NCBI GenBank assembly: GCA_951640165.1
Contig: OX621237.1
Location: forward strand, 6,882,001-6,946,000
Direction: 5' to 3'
DNA from: Pseudoips prasinana
Taxonomy: Eukaryota > Arthropoda > Insecta > Lepidoptera > Nolidae
DNA: 64,000 nt
Within the stretch, counting starts at the first letter, position 1; every line of letters begins with the position of its first letter. Below are positions 42,961 to 53,639 of this stretch, piece by piece. The notes below the pieces were generated by a model. That model saw nothing but the letters and a program-made list of their open reading frames with translations. It did no database searches and was not told where the DNA came from. The translations under genes were made by a program, and so were the position numbers.

Positions 42961-43384
42961 TTTACTCACAAAATCCATCCAGGATCCAGCAATGACTTCT
43001 TTCCTCACAAGTATTAGGTTATAATTCGCACTTTTACAACTTTTTTGTACAAATAGTTAATAATATATGTTTATTTCGATTTTATTTATAAGAGAGACAC
43101 AGTAAGCTTGTTTACATGGCCAGTGTTATATCCAGTGGAATATCCAGTTTTATTTATAAATAACATTATAATAATTAATAGTTCCTAAAGATATATTAGC
43201 TATTACTATATAAGTAAAAATTAAAAACGAACGTACCCAGAAGACTGGCAGCACTGCCACGTTGTATGGCAATACTGATTCTTTTACCAAAATAAAGGCC
43301 AGCTTTCTGGTCACGTGAAGTGTCAATGATCAATTTTGCAATATCCCGAAATAGACAGATATTTTTAATGAATGACAAAGCTTG
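42961..43384. other. Flank upstream of the LINE 5' end
   Basis: It may include the true start of the LINE 5' UTR, which could not be placed. Nothing else was recognised. Confidence 0.4.
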
Positions 43385-43437
43385 AACTAAGCAGTAGCGA
43401 GGTGATTACTTTAACCACTGCGCCACACGTGCTATCA
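43385..43437 (-). mobile_element. SINE-3 tRNA-head fragment
   Basis: TAACCACTGCGCCACACGTG is the minus-strand tRNA-like head also seen at 60.37 kb; the body is absent. Confidence 0.6.
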
Positions 43438-43744
43438 AGTGTCGAATTTTAGTAGTCCAAGTATATTTAATTAGAAAAAACACCCATTTTTATTACTTAC
43501 ACATTCAGAAATGATGTATTATGTTTTAAATTTGGGTTTAAATAATGTGTAGCAAGATTCCTGATAATATACCCACCAAAGAGTTTTTCGCACTATTTGT
43601 GAAAAATTCTCTGTTCCCAGTGGGTTGTATTTTTATAGAATTGTATATATCACAAGTAGTCTACCTAGTCCTGCAATACAAAAGAAAAACCATTTTTGAC
43701 TCGTTCATTAAATTATTTACATTTATGTTATAAGATTTGTATTT

Positions 43745-43846
43745 AAAGTAGTATATGTACTTATCTGGTTTTCATAGTACAAGCTCTGCTTAGTTTGGGA
43801 TCAGATGGCTGTGTGTGAATAATGTCCCAGGATATTATTATTATTA
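43745..43846 (+). mobile_element. SINE-2 3' tail fragment
   Basis: CAAGCTCTGCTTAGTTTGGG, TCAGATGGC and TGTCCCAGGATATTATTATT match the end of the SINE-2 copy at 49.55-49.81 kb. Confidence 0.7.
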
Positions 43847-44167
43847 CTAGCTGTGCCCCGCGGTTTTACCCGCATTAAATTTTATAAATCATCACAGCTC
43901 CTCCCCCGTAGGTGATAGCGTGATAATATTTAGCCTATGTTGACCCGACCTCTTAGTAATATTCATGAAATATTTTAAGTAAATCCATGCTGTACTTTTT
44001 GAGTTTAGCCCGGACTATACATAGAGAAGCACAGTCTCCGAGACAAAAATTAAAAAAAATGTACTTTTGGCTAATGTGATATCGATTGTAGATTACACCC
44101 AAGTATCCTTTTTAAAAATATTCAATGTACAGTTTTGACTTTCCTACGATTCTATTATATGTATAGA
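43847..44167 (-). mobile_element. HelA non-autonomous Helitron
   Basis: Plus-strand CTAGCTGTGCCCCGCGGTTT at the left and TCTATTATATGTATAGA at the right, with A and T flanks. It is inserted in or next to the ATT-rich tail of a SINE-2 fragment. Confidence 0.88.
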
Positions 44168-44387
44168 TTTACCGAGATATTTCAAATTCATGGCGTACTT
44201 CTTCTTCCTACCAGTCAAAATTTTTAATCAGTTGGTAATCTGTGCTAACACTAGAAAACTATATTTTTAGAGTTACGTACTAAATGGGGATCGAAAGTGC
44301 CGTTATAGTCCGAAACCATCCACCTGGCTATCATATGAAATATAGCTGATAATACATTAGTATTAATATCAATTAATGAAATAAGAT

Positions 44388-44655
44388 AACTTACTTATGA
44401 CTTCTGAGAAAAGAAGTATACCTGGCCTGTCTGAATTGTACAAATGGAAGGAGAGGACCTCGTAGAACATTCTCTGATCAAATCGGAGACTTTCTTAAGA
44501 AAGGTCAGGTCAGAAGTACTATAAACCGGCGAGCATTTATGAAGAATATAATGTCAGTAAACAAAGCAAAAGAGGTGGGCAAGGATCGTGACAAATGGAA
44601 GTCCGTTGTCTCTGCCCACCCCTCTAGGAAACAGGCGTGAGTATATGTATGTATT
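44388..44655 (+). mobile_element. LINE-F 3' end
   Basis: Carries codons for an AKEVGKDRDKWKSVVSAHPS-like C-terminus (44565-44625) followed by AGGCGTGAGTATATGTATGT. It aligns with 53640-53855 and 60595-60846. Confidence 0.75.
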
Positions 44656-44911
44656 AATTAACAATATCAAATTTAGAAAGAGGTTAAATATTGATCACCC
44701 ATAATGCAAATAAAAAATATAATAGTCAAAGAAGATTTCTAATTTCAACCTTCTAGTGCATAGGTATGTATAATGCAACTTCTAGCTTTTTATGGCCTCC
44801 ACATGGATAGCATGTATAGAGGTGTACTTACGAAATTTGAAACAGGAGCAACTTAGTATTTTTTAAGGCGCGGCATTTTTAAGTGTGATGATAACATGTA
44901 AAGAATATAGA

Positions 44912-44953
44912 TGTACAATTTTTCATCTAAGCACATAGATGAAAAGTTGTACA
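44912..44953. repeat. Near-perfect 18-bp hairpin
   Basis: Arms TGTACAATTTTTCATCTA and TAGATGAAAAGTTGTACA (one mismatch), loop of 6. Confidence 0.8.
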
Positions 44954-45015
44954 TTAAATTGTGAGTTTGATAGAGCAACTTTTCATAAAATGAAAATGTA
45001 TGTGACGCTTTTATT

Positions 45016-45215
45016 GCACGTGTGGCGCAGCGGCTAAAACATTCGCCTCGCCGCTTGGTGTCCCGAGTTCGTTTCCCGCGCAGGACAACTATTTGTGTAA
45101 CCCATAAATAGTTGTTCTGAGTCTGGATGTAATTTGTGTCCGTCTATTATATGTTTGAAAAGTACACCGCGACACAGGGATTATTTCTGTATTGCGAGAT
45201 TTGTCTTTAAAAAAA
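45016..45215 (+). mobile_element. SINE-3, tRNA-derived SINE
   Basis: Head CACGTGTGGCGCAGCGGCTA with B-box-like AGTTCGTTTCC, body ACAACTATTTGTGTAACCCA, ending in an A-run at about 45208. This is the best complete copy of the family here. Confidence 0.8.
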
Positions 45216-45809
45216 ATAGTAACCGAAAATAATTTAAAAATATGTCTTACTACCCTCCATAATGTGGTTTGGGTTTCGATATATAGAAATGAATAAATAT
45301 ATATGTACACCAAAGTTACGGATTCACATTCACGTGTTCAACTAGCTCTTAACTGCATTTTATTTCCTTGTCATTTTAATTAAAATTAGGCTTAATTTTC
45401 ATCTGTTGGTCAAATTATCTAAATGGCCAAACGACGCGGAAGTTCGATGCTACTTCATAACGTCGGAATTGACAAATTTGATGCTGCACTGGAATTGTGT
45501 CATTTGAACCAAAATACACAGTGTGGTTTCCAAATTAATAGGCCAACATGGAATGTGCTAGAAATATTATGACATTCGTTTTTAATGGTTTCATTGAGAA
45601 CATATTTTAGGGAGAGTATTTATAGGAAAGTAACACCACTTGAATCGAGTTAGCATTGTTTAATTTAAATAAATATCTATTAATATCCACCAATTTTTTT
45701 ATCGTTGTTTCTTTATTTACACCGCTGTCATTTCTTTGTTTTTGCTTAAATATATTTTATTATCTGTTATTTCTTTGATATTTATCTATTCGTATTAAAG
45801 CTTTAAGCA
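45216..45809. other. AT-rich stretch without recognisable gene
   Basis: Nothing recognised. Confidence 0.5.
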
Positions 45810-45930
45810 TATGTACATACATACATACATAGACTCACACCTGTTTCCCAGAGGGGTAGGCAGAGACAACGGATTTCCATTTGTCACGATCTTTGCACAC
45901 GTCGTTTGCCTCGATTACTGTCATTATATT
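45810..45930 (-). mobile_element. LINE-F 3' end
   Basis: Minus-strand terminus with an ACATACATACATACAT tail at its left and the CCCAGAGGGGTAGGCAGAGA coding complement. 5'-truncated. Confidence 0.75.
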
Positions 45931-46027
45931 CTTCAATTTAAGCATATGTCTTCATGTAATTACTACTATTTGTTGTTAGCCATAAGAAGTAGGTATGCAT
46001 ATTATACGCCGCGTAAGAAGGCTCCTT

Positions 46028-46140
46028 ATAAGTTGGACGATCTTGCAAGGGTCGCGTGGAATCGCTGGATGCCGGCAGCAGACCGGCCCTTGTGGAGATT
46101 CTTGGGGGAGGCCTTTGTCTAGTAATGGACGTCTTTCGAG
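46028..46140 (+). mobile_element. RTE LINE 3' end
   Basis: Encodes DDLARVAWNRWMPAADRPLW and a following FLGEAFV-like segment, then GGACGTCTTTCG; a stop interrupts the last codons. No GATGAT tail remains. Confidence 0.75.
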
Positions 46141-46196
46141 AACGTACCTTCATATTCATAGTACAACTAATTAAAGAAAAGAATTTGACACATCAC

Positions 46197-46339
46197 GTAC
46201 ATACGCCAGCACATCGACCTACCCCTATCTGTCAAATTTCTTTCATCGATTTTCAATTTTATCACGTAAGCGTAAGGTTCACTTTCAATTGGGGAATTTT
46301 GACAGATTGGGGTAGCTTGATGTGCTGGCGTCTGTACAT
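46197..46339. mobile_element. MITE-D
   Basis: Inverted ends GTACATACGCCAGCACATC and GATGTGCTGGCGTCTGTAC, inner CTACCCCTATCTGTCAAATT and AATTTTGACAGATTGGGGTA. Confidence 0.8.
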
Positions 46340-46408
46340 TAACGTTATAAATTTTGACCCACTTCTGAATTGATTGACAGATATAAAGGGTCTTTATTCT
46401 GCAACATC

Positions 46409-46520
46409 AATAGATAGATAGAGTACACTTTATTGCACTAGAAAACACGATACATTATCTTAATATAAGCAAATACAGGTACAATCCGCTGTCTTGTCGC
46501 TTTGTAGCGATCAATATACT
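46409..46520 (-). mobile_element. LINE 3' end (CACTTTATTGCA type)
   Basis: GATAGATAGAGTACACTTTA and a TGTCGCTTTGTAGCGATC segment mirror those at 47.63-47.73 and 60.06-60.17 kb, where a GGCGGCCTTATCGCTAAAAG-like segment occupies the same place. Confidence 0.55.
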
Positions 46521-46737
46521 ATCACATAGAATTTAATTAAATGTAGATCAATTTTTTTACTGAATTTTGTGAGTCACAGAGGCATTGAGTATTATGGTTT
46601 AAGACGTTTATTTCTCATAAGAAAAACATTTCATTTATCTGTGAAATACGGGATACTTAATCAAAATGTTACTAAACGAACAAGTTTACTAAACTCCGTA
46701 TTTAGTAAGCATGATTATTAATAAAAATAGTGATTAC

Positions 46738-46943
46738 TAAATTATCACAGGTCCTCCTCCGTAGGTGATAGCGTGATAATATGTAGCCTATATGTTGACC
46801 CGTCCTCTTAGTAATATTCATGCAAAATTTAAAGTAAATTCATGCACTTTTTGAGTAATTTTTGAGTTTAACCCGGACATACATGACAAAAATTCTAAAC
46901 ACATCGCAAGTATCCTTTTAAAATAATATTCAATGTACAGTTT
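46738..46943 (-). mobile_element. HelA fragment, both ends eroded
   Basis: Contains GTAGGTGATAGCGTGATAAT and ATGTAGCCTATATGTTGACC, ending near TCAATGTACAGTTT. The CTAG and hairpin are gone. Confidence 0.75.
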
Positions 46944-47525
46944 GATGACATTCTTTTTAAATCATTTTTATTATAAAATTTCAATTGTGTAATTTATTTA
47001 TGTGGGCAAATTCAGATACAAATTATTTTGTTTATGAATAAATGACTAAACAAATTATGAACATATATTTTCCTTTACTCGCCGCATAAGTTCCACAGTT
47101 ACTAGTCAAATTACATTTACGTCGTTCTTCTCTACCATGTAGTTAATGTTATGCAATTTGTCCGTTGTTTTGTTTGTATGCGGTGACGTCACTGCCGAGT
47201 TCATGGTCATGATCAAGTTCAAGAAATTTTTCATAAATGATTTAGTAGGTAGGTACCGTGTACCAATACTGTGTGGGTGGTATGTTTTTATGTTGCAAGC
47301 TTTTGAATGCTGTATTGTCGCTATGCAAATATCTACTTGGTGTTTTATTAAATGGCAAAGCTCTAGTTAGCGGACAGTTTCGTTTAAAACTCCGTTTTAT
47401 ATTGTGTTTTAAGGATTTATAGCACTACATCAATTGTACCCTAGCCATTGTGTAAAAAAAAATTGTCGTATCCACACTCTGTAAAGCCATCACACAACAG
47501 GCAACACACAATTATATCCTCTTGC
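46944..47525. other. Stretch without recognisable gene
   Basis: The 74-codon frame at 47146-47370 has hydrophobic stretches but no recognisable domain or splice support. Confidence 0.4.
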
Positions 47526-47781
47526 TAAGTCGCATGGGAGTCTAACTAATGCTTCTTCATATACATGAAGAAGCATTAGTTAGACTCCCATGGGCCCTAA
47601 ATCTAACTATAGAAGAAGAAGAAGAATAACAAGTACACTTTATTGCAAAAATAAACAATGATTACAAACAAGGAAATAAACTTATTATGCAATTGGCGGC
47701 CTTATCGCTAAAAGCGATCACTTCCAGGCAAGTCGCATGGGAGTCTAACTAATGCTTGTTCATGTATGGCCCTAAATCTAA
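47526..47781. repeat. Repeat pair with hairpin, split by a LINE 3' end
   Basis: AAGTCGCATGGGAGTCTAAC and GGCCCTAAATCTAACTATAG occur at both 47526-47611 and 47729-47781. Between them, 47630-47730 is a minus-strand LINE 3' end (AGTACACTTTATTGCAAAAA, GGCGGCCTTATCGCTAAAAG) next to a GAA microsatellite. In the left copy the sequence is folded back on itself. Confidence 0.65.
47533..47592. repeat. Perfect 28-bp hairpin
   Basis: Arms 47533-47560 and 47565-47592 are exact complements with a 4-bp loop (ATAC). The sister copy at 47733 has only one arm, so the second arm is an added inverted duplicate. Confidence 0.92.
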
Positions 47782-48126
47782 CTATAGTTAATACTTTGCT
47801 TCGTAAAAATGTATTTCCATACATAGCAGATATTTTTTAATGTCCTTTAAACTAAGGATTTAGTACTTTTAACCTTCATCTATTTGAACGCCGATCACGA
47901 TGACTGGCGAATTATACGGTAGCCCCCCAGATCCTAAAAGATATATTGTTTTATTAACCATGATGTCTATTTTAAATCTACCCTAGAATTCTTTCACCGG
48001 GTTATTATATAATTAGAAAAACTAGGGATGTCAAGACCGTAAAACAGGTTAAACATAAGGAAGTTTACATTCACAATGATTTTGAACTGGACGGGTTATA
48101 ATATGGATCTGACCTAGCTTATTACA
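47782..48126. other. AT-rich spacer
   Basis: Nothing recognised. Confidence 0.5.
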
Positions 48127-48235
48127 TTCATCATCATCAATATCATATCAACCGAAAGACGTCCACTGCTGGACAAAGGCCTCCCCTAAGGATTTCCACA
48201 ATAGCCAGTCCTGGCTGCCCGCATCTAGCGGCTTC
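48127..48235 (-). mobile_element. RTE LINE 3' end
   Basis: CATCATCATCAATATCATAT tail, then GACGTCCACTGCTGGACAAA and GGCCTCCCC in minus orientation. A 10-bp hairpin GCTTCCCAAT/ATTGGGAAGC follows at 48231-48256. Confidence 0.75.
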
Positions 48236-48339
48236 CCAATTATAATATTGGGAAGCAATATTACATCCGTACAATCAATAATTTAATTATTATATCAGAA
48301 AACTGCTCTTTAGACATCTATTGTTCAGTTACATGTTAA

Positions 48340-48722
48340 CTATGTTTCTCATCGTCAGCCTGATATCATCCACTGTTGTACAGACGCCGCACATCCATCT
48401 ACCCCAATCTGTCAAATTTCTTTTATAGATTTTCAACTTTACCACAAAAGCATAAGGTTCACTTTCAATTGGGGAATTTTGACAGATTGGGGTAGCTTGA
48501 TGTGCTGGCGTCTGTACATTGGCATACTGTTTTATAATGTTTGCGGCGGTTTGCCTTAGTCACAGCCACAGCACATGCGAGTTGGCCACCGCAGTTAGGT
48601 GGTAGCTGTACATAGGTGGCGCTGCTGGACGACTACCTGCTAGGTGACTAAGGGATAAGTCACCTTTTACGACAGCCACGGAGTGGCCCTAGAGAATAAC
48701 ATGTTATTCTTTCTGAGCTGGA
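48340..48722 (-). mobile_element. P repeat interrupted by MITE-D
   Basis: The left part CATCGTCAGCCTGATATCAT and right part (GAGTTGGCCACCGCAGTTAG, CACCTTTTACGACAGCCACG, TTATTCTTTCTGAGC) resemble the P copy at 14.6 kb. They are separated by the MITE at 48377-48518. Confidence 0.55.
48377..48518. mobile_element. MITE-D
   Basis: Inverted ends TGTACAGACGCCGCACATC and GATGTGCTGGCGTCTGTACA. It lies inside a P repeat, so it is younger than that repeat. Confidence 0.82.
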
Positions 48723-49059
48723 ATCTACCATAACTTATGGTTTAATCATCAAATAAGTATTATATTTTATTTTATTCATCTAGAAAACTTACAGCTAGAA
48801 TAGAAATAAAACATACAATAAAGGATGAAGGCCAATTACAAGTTTTCGCTAAAATTCATGAATTTAAAATAATAAGAAAATTGGAAGACAAAACATAAAG
48901 ATAATGAGAGTGAAAAATTTAGAATATTTGTGGAAATTTACATAACATTAAACAAAATCACAATCAACACAAAGAAAATCAAGGAGACCAGCTGAAAAAG
49001 TAGGTCAAATAAAACGAATAAATAGCAGTTATTCAAGTATATATATGTTAGTATATATA
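48723..49059. other. AT-rich spacer
   Basis: Nothing recognised. Confidence 0.5.
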
Positions 49060-49228
49060 TCTACTATATAAAAATAAGTCGGGTTTTCCTTCCTGACGCT
49101 ATAACTCCAGAACGCACGAACCGATTTCCACGGTTTTGCATTCGTTGGAAAGGTCTCGGGCTCCGTGAGGTTTATAGCAAAGAAAATTTATAAAATTTAA
49201 CGCGGGTAACACCGCGGGGCACAGCTAG
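49060..49228 (+). mobile_element. HelD Helitron, first unit of a head-to-tail dimer
   Basis: 169 bp from TCTACTATATAAAAATAAGT to CTAG with 3' hairpin CGCGG-GTAACA-CCGCG. The left flank is A. The next base after CTAG is the first T of an identical unit. Confidence 0.95.
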
Positions 49229-49397
49229 TCTACTATATAAAAATAAGTCGGGTTTTCCTTCCTGACGCTATAACTCCAGAACGCACGAACCGATTTCCAC
49301 GGTTTTGCATTCGTTGGAAAGGTCTCGGGCTCTGTGAGGTTTATAGCAAAGAAAATTTATAAAATTTAACGCGGGTAACACCGCGGGGCACAGCTAG
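49229..49397 (+). mobile_element. HelD Helitron, second unit of a head-to-tail dimer
   Basis: 169 bp with a single substitution relative to the first unit (CTCCGTGAGG against CTCTGTGAGG). Its TC starts directly after the preceding CTAG with no intervening base; its own CTAG is followed by T. Confidence 0.95.
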
Positions 49398-49547
49398 TGC
49401 TAGTATAGGTATACATTTTATACTGAATTTAGTTTTAAATAACATACAACATACTTCGTTTTTTCTATCATCACCCAATTAGGACAAAAGATATATGGAG
49501 CTATTTATATGTTGAAGAAATTCCCTATCAAATAAAAAATAAAACGG

Positions 49548-49806
49548 GCCAGTGGGTGTGGTTGGTCGATACTTGCTTTTCACACCGCGCGTGGGTCGTG
49601 GGTTGGGTTCCCACAAAGGACAGATATTTCTGTACATGAACATGTCTGTTTGACCAAAATCTGGGTGTAACCATCTGTATAAATATGTATTTACAAAAGA
49701 AAAGTAGAATATGTACTACCTAAATCAGTTATCTGGTTTCCATAATACAAGCTCTGCTTAGATTTGAATCAATGGGCGTGTGAATAATTTCCCAGGATAT
49801 TATTAA
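49548..49806 (+). mobile_element. SINE-2, tRNA-derived SINE
   Basis: Head GGGCCAGTGGGTGTGGTTGG with a weakened B-box (GGGTTGGGTTCCC), body GACAGATATTTCTGTACATG, end CAAGCTCTGCTTAG and TTTCCCAGGATATTATT. Confidence 0.8.
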
Positions 49807-50027
49807 TGTTATTAAGATGAAAAAAACAACTATATCTATAAAACAGTAGTGTTATTATAACGGATGGACCGATTTTTTTTATTTGTTGTATCTGTATCTG
49901 CCCCGAATTGCAAAATAAGTTATGAAAATGATTCATTTTCTCATACAATTTGAATGAAACCTTTTTTTTATTCTATTTGCATTTACAATTGGATTCGATA
50001 GGTTGCACTGTGTTCGGTTGCCAGATT

Positions 50028-50082
50028 CGTTTTTTATTTCCTGGGCAAGGCAGACTATGCCTTGCTCAGGAAATAAAAAACG
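50028..50082. repeat. Near-perfect 25-bp hairpin
   Basis: Arms 50028-50052 and 50058-50082 pair with one mismatch (GGGC against GAGC); the loop is 5 bp. The arm starts CGTTTTTTATTTCCTG. Confidence 0.88.
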
Positions 50083-50097
50083 CCTGGATAGCTAGTA

Positions 50098-50292
50098 ATC
50101 ATCATGCCATCCAATTTACCTCCACAGCTGGACAAAAGTCTCCCCAAAGAATATGCCAAGATCGCCACGCTTAGCAGACGGGTTGGCGATCGCAGTTTGA
50201 TGGTCATAGTTCACAGAAAAACGCTGCTGCCTTTTACGTACCCACGAGATGGGACGGGGTAGTGATATTCTTCACCGTCCGCACAGAGAGAG
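50098..50292 (-). mobile_element. P repeat
   Basis: AATCATCATGCCATCCAATT start, GACGGGTTGGCGATCGCAGT, TTGATGGTCATAGTTCACAG, ending near GTGATATTCTTCACCGTC; matches 54148-54395. Confidence 0.7.
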
Positions 50293-50462
50293 CTAGTGCT
50301 AATTAAAACCAATTTATGAACAGCTGAAAAATGGAGTAACATTAGCGAAACAAAATCAGCCTCGAAGTCTCTTTTTGAGGTCCGTTAATAATTTAGTTTA
50401 TTTAAAAAAAGGATTCATTAGAAAAGGTTCTAAATGTTTGTATGCTCAGTTTCGGGCAATGT

Positions 50463-50570
50463 TTCTCAGTAGCTGCCACGCCATGTACTGCACGGTATAG
50501 TAAAAAAAAATTACGGTACCACATAAATGTAGAATTATTACGGAATAAATGATTTTTGACTTTGATTTTG
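50463..50570 (+). mobile_element. LINE 3' end with GACTTT-type tail
   Basis: CATGTACTGCACGGTATAGT and GGAATAAATGATTTTTGACT match the 26.8 and 27.4 kb termini. Confidence 0.6.
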
Positions 50571-50735
50571 CAGAATAAAAGATTTTTGTTAAAAAAATCT
50601 AAACTAAGCAAATCTCTTCTAGCATATTGTTAGACCCCTGTCCTTTCCTATAACAATAATTGACGTCACGTCTGTATATACACTATGACCTTGGAAGCGT
50701 CTTTAATACGTAACCAGTAACAGCTATTTTTGTAG

Positions 50736-51034
50736 TGCAAGTGTCATCGCAACTGACGTGGCGTTCATTGTGTTCACAATAATAGTAGGAGCTTCCACTT
50801 ACAGCTTCATCCATGTGGAAAATTCTGTTGAGAGAGGCAATCAATTTCCAGGAATAAATATTTTTTTACAGACAAGTTTCACAGAATTAAGATACGTTGC
50901 GTTCAATTTTTTACACATGTTAACAGAAATTGGCCATTGTATTATATCCTGTATAGAAGATTTTATGATGTACATGTTCATGCTTAAGAATATAGGTGTC
51001 GATTCCCTCTGGTTAAACATAATACAATATAAAG
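50736..51034 (+). CDS. Speculative orphan exon of unrecognised protein
   Basis: An open segment bounded by a good acceptor (CTATTTTTGTAG before 50736) and donor (AAAG then GTAATAG at 51035). The frame runs from about 50707 to a stop at 51052, and has no ATG near its start, so it would be an internal exon (phase 2 in, phase 1 out). It encodes hydrophobic stretches (VAFIVFTIIVGASTYSFI, YVAFNFLHMLTEIGHCIISC, FMMYMFMLKNIGV) that could be membrane helices. The style recalls insect chemoreceptors, but no diagnostic motif was found and no neighbouring exon was identified. It may be a chance frame or a relic. Confidence 0.22.
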
Positions 51035-51344
51035 GTAATAGTGATATGTTATAAAGATCCCACCAAAAACATAAGTGCTAAAAATGAGAGCCAAGTTCAA
51101 TACAAATTTATACTTGGCTGTGGGCTTCGCCGCAAAAAGAATGGAGAAGTGGTTCGTATAACATTACACTCCGCGCTGGCTAGCCAGTTCCTTTGCTTGA
51201 ACTTGGCTTGACACGCTGTCGCGTGTCAGATAAAGTAGTTGCTGTACGGATACTCGATTCTACAGTCAAACTAGTAACACGGTTTTGTGGGACATATGCA
51301 TAAACCGTTAAAAATAAATCTATAAAAATATATATATAAAAAAT
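51035..51344. other. Stretch without recognisable gene
   Basis: A more balanced segment at 51110-51300 is not repeated here. Nothing was recognised. Confidence 0.4.
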
Positions 51345-51456
51345 ACAGCTTTACGTGCTCTTCGTGGACCCTGGCGTATATACTACCTTTAAGACCGAAC
51401 CGGGAGTTAAGGCCTCAATATCAGCGGTTGCTGCCACTATTCCAACGATGCCACAA
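51345..51456 (-). mobile_element. SINE-1 fragment with internal deletion
   Basis: CAGCTTTACGTGCTCTTCGT is followed directly by ACCGAACCGGGAGTTAAGGC and CAGCGGTTG, i.e. the region near the tRNA head, with the middle missing. Confidence 0.55.
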
Positions 51457-51509
51457 TCATTAAAAGTCGAGCCGTGAAAAAATACTAAATTGCTGTTTTA
51501 ATAATAATA

Positions 51510-51622
51510 TAATGAACTGTAAACGAGGCGAAAGAGGTGTGCAAGGATCGTGACAAATGGAAGTCCGTTGTCTCTGCCTACCCCACTGGGAAACAGGCGT
51601 GAGTCTATGTATGTATGCTGTT
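51510..51622 (+). mobile_element. LINE-F 3' end
   Basis: AACGAGGCGAAAGAGGTGTG, GGATCGTGACAAATGGAAGT, CCGTTGTCTCTGCCTACC and a GTATGTATG tail. Confidence 0.8.
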
Positions 51623-52254
51623 TTTAAAAACATAGAACTTGACTTCAACTTTTTGGAATAAATCCTATTTTTTTATCCGATTTGAACATACATATAAACT
51701 TTCTCGAGAGTATTTCTATTGAATCAGTTTGCATACAACGGAAACATCGCTTAACATATATATAAAAAAGTAACATAAACATTCCGTTTAATTGATTACC
51801 TTTTTAAGTCAGGTACTAAATAATCAGACATTTTTAGTATTATAATACACTATAAAATTAGCTCCCACCGCAATAGAAGGTAATTAATTACACCTTAACA
51901 GGAAATGCAGATGTGGGTACTGAATAAACGGTTAAAAATCGTAATTATCTTTATGACGTGTACAATTGATAATAAAAGTTGAAAGTGCACATATTAAAAT
52001 GTATCTATAATGCGTTTATTGACCCATCATTAAAAAATAGCAAGGTGACTTGGAGTCACCTTGAGATTTTATCATATTTATAGATATCTGCGAAGAATTA
52101 TTAAAAAAAAATACGACGTATATAAGAATGCTGGTTACGTCAGAATATTCTAGTAATATTTAATGATCTAACGTCAGAAAATGCTAAAATACTACCAGAG
52201 TTTTGATGTAAAATATGTACGATAAAAATAATATTAATAATTATATCCTTATTC
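51623..52254. other. AT-rich stretch with one small hairpin
   Basis: CAAGGTGACT-TGG-AGTCACCTTG at 52041-52063 is a perfect 10-bp hairpin. Nothing else was recognised. Confidence 0.5.
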
Positions 52255-52483
52255 ACAGACGGTCATCTGATCCCAAACTAAGCAGAGCTTGTTCAATGAA
52301 ATATCAGATAACTGATATATTATATATACTACTTTTCTTTTGTAAATACATATTTATATAGATAATTACACCCAGACTCAGGACAAATAGTCATGTTCAT
52401 GCACACAAATATCTGTCCTGGGTGGGATTCGAACCCACGAGCTGAGGCGTGTAAGCCAAACCAATGACCGGGCACGTAAGATT
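52255..52483 (-). mobile_element. SINE-2, tRNA-derived SINE
   Basis: Complete body (GATCCCAAACTAAGCAGAGC to AATATCTGTCCTGGGTGGGA) with the minus-strand B-box GGGTTCGAATCCCACC and a degenerate A-box. Confidence 0.8.
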
Positions 52484-53150
52484 TGGAGTTTGAAAGATTG
52501 AGTGTCACGTGCTAAACCGCAGATAAAGATGTACTATGTTCAATTTCCGGGTTGGCAGATTATAGTTTCATAAAGATTTTTCTGGATAAAGAATTCTCAG
52601 CCCTGTCTTTGTCAGAATGTTGGCTTTTTATCTTTGCCTCAGAGAGCTAGTAAGCTGTTGAATGGAGAGTGCACTTGTGGGTTGTGCACTATAATCGATC
52701 GCTGACCAAGAGACGACCTTGAGGGCAATAGTATAAAAAATAATTTCATATGTTACTGAATAGAAAAGTGTAGTCTTTGATAAATAAATATATTTATATA
52801 TATCGTCACAGAATATGTATTTTAAAACAACAGATTAAAATAGTGCAAACTTAGCTAGTACTAAATTATAAGTCATTAACATCCAATTAAATATTTTATT
52901 AATTCGTGTTAAATTATTTACATATTAAGTCATAACAATTCAGAATATAAATTAGAATAAAACAACTTTGTTATTTATTATATTTGCAAGATTTATATCT
53001 TGCTAATAAAATAAATGATAAAAGTACCGTCACTATCCGTCCGCCCCTAGCAATAAAGTACAACATTACCTTGCGTATATTTTAAAGTCACAAATTACGG
53101 AACTTGATAGACGTGATTTGAATGACAAAAGTCACTTGCACCATCCTACT
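52484..53150. other. AT-rich stretch without recognisable gene
   Basis: Nothing recognised. Confidence 0.5.
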
Positions 53151-53337
53151 TCCTACTAATATTATTGATGCGAAAATGTATGTGTATGGATGTATAAATG
53201 TTTGGATGACTCTTTCACACCAAAACTACCGACCAGCTTTTGATGAAATTTTGTAGTAATTTAGCTTATATATCCGAATAACACATAAGCTATAACTTAT
53301 GACGCTTGACGCGGGTATAGCCGCGGGGCACAACTAG
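53151..53337 (+). mobile_element. HelC-like non-autonomous Helitron
   Basis: Starts TCCTACTAATATTATTGATG, ends with hairpin CGCGGGTATAGCCGCG and CTAG followed by T. The preceding base is T rather than A, so the exact 5' end is less certain. Confidence 0.78.
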
Positions 53338-53639
53338 TGCTGCAATAAAAATATTATTGTAAAGATCACATAGTTTAAGGCTTTTTTACTAATGCAGAAT
53401 TTACCATATAAATTTCGATACAAGTTCTTGACAAGAACAAAGCCCTTCTTACAAGTCAGTTCTATAAATAGCTAGTTGCATGGTTACACAAGTACGCAGG
53501 GGCTATATTCAGAACTATGGGTTACATAAGCCCACGCCTATGGTTGCTAAGTTATATCACGGACGTCAAAAACAAAGACTTTATAGTAGAACTTTGAGTG
53601 CCTTGATCGTAGCTTGTTGAACCGCAAATAATGAGAATG

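Noticed and set aside
47146..47370. 74-codon hydrophobic frame considered as a receptor exon related to the one at 50.7 kb
   Set aside because: No consensus acceptor and donor pair and no shared motif; weaker than the 50.7-kb candidate.
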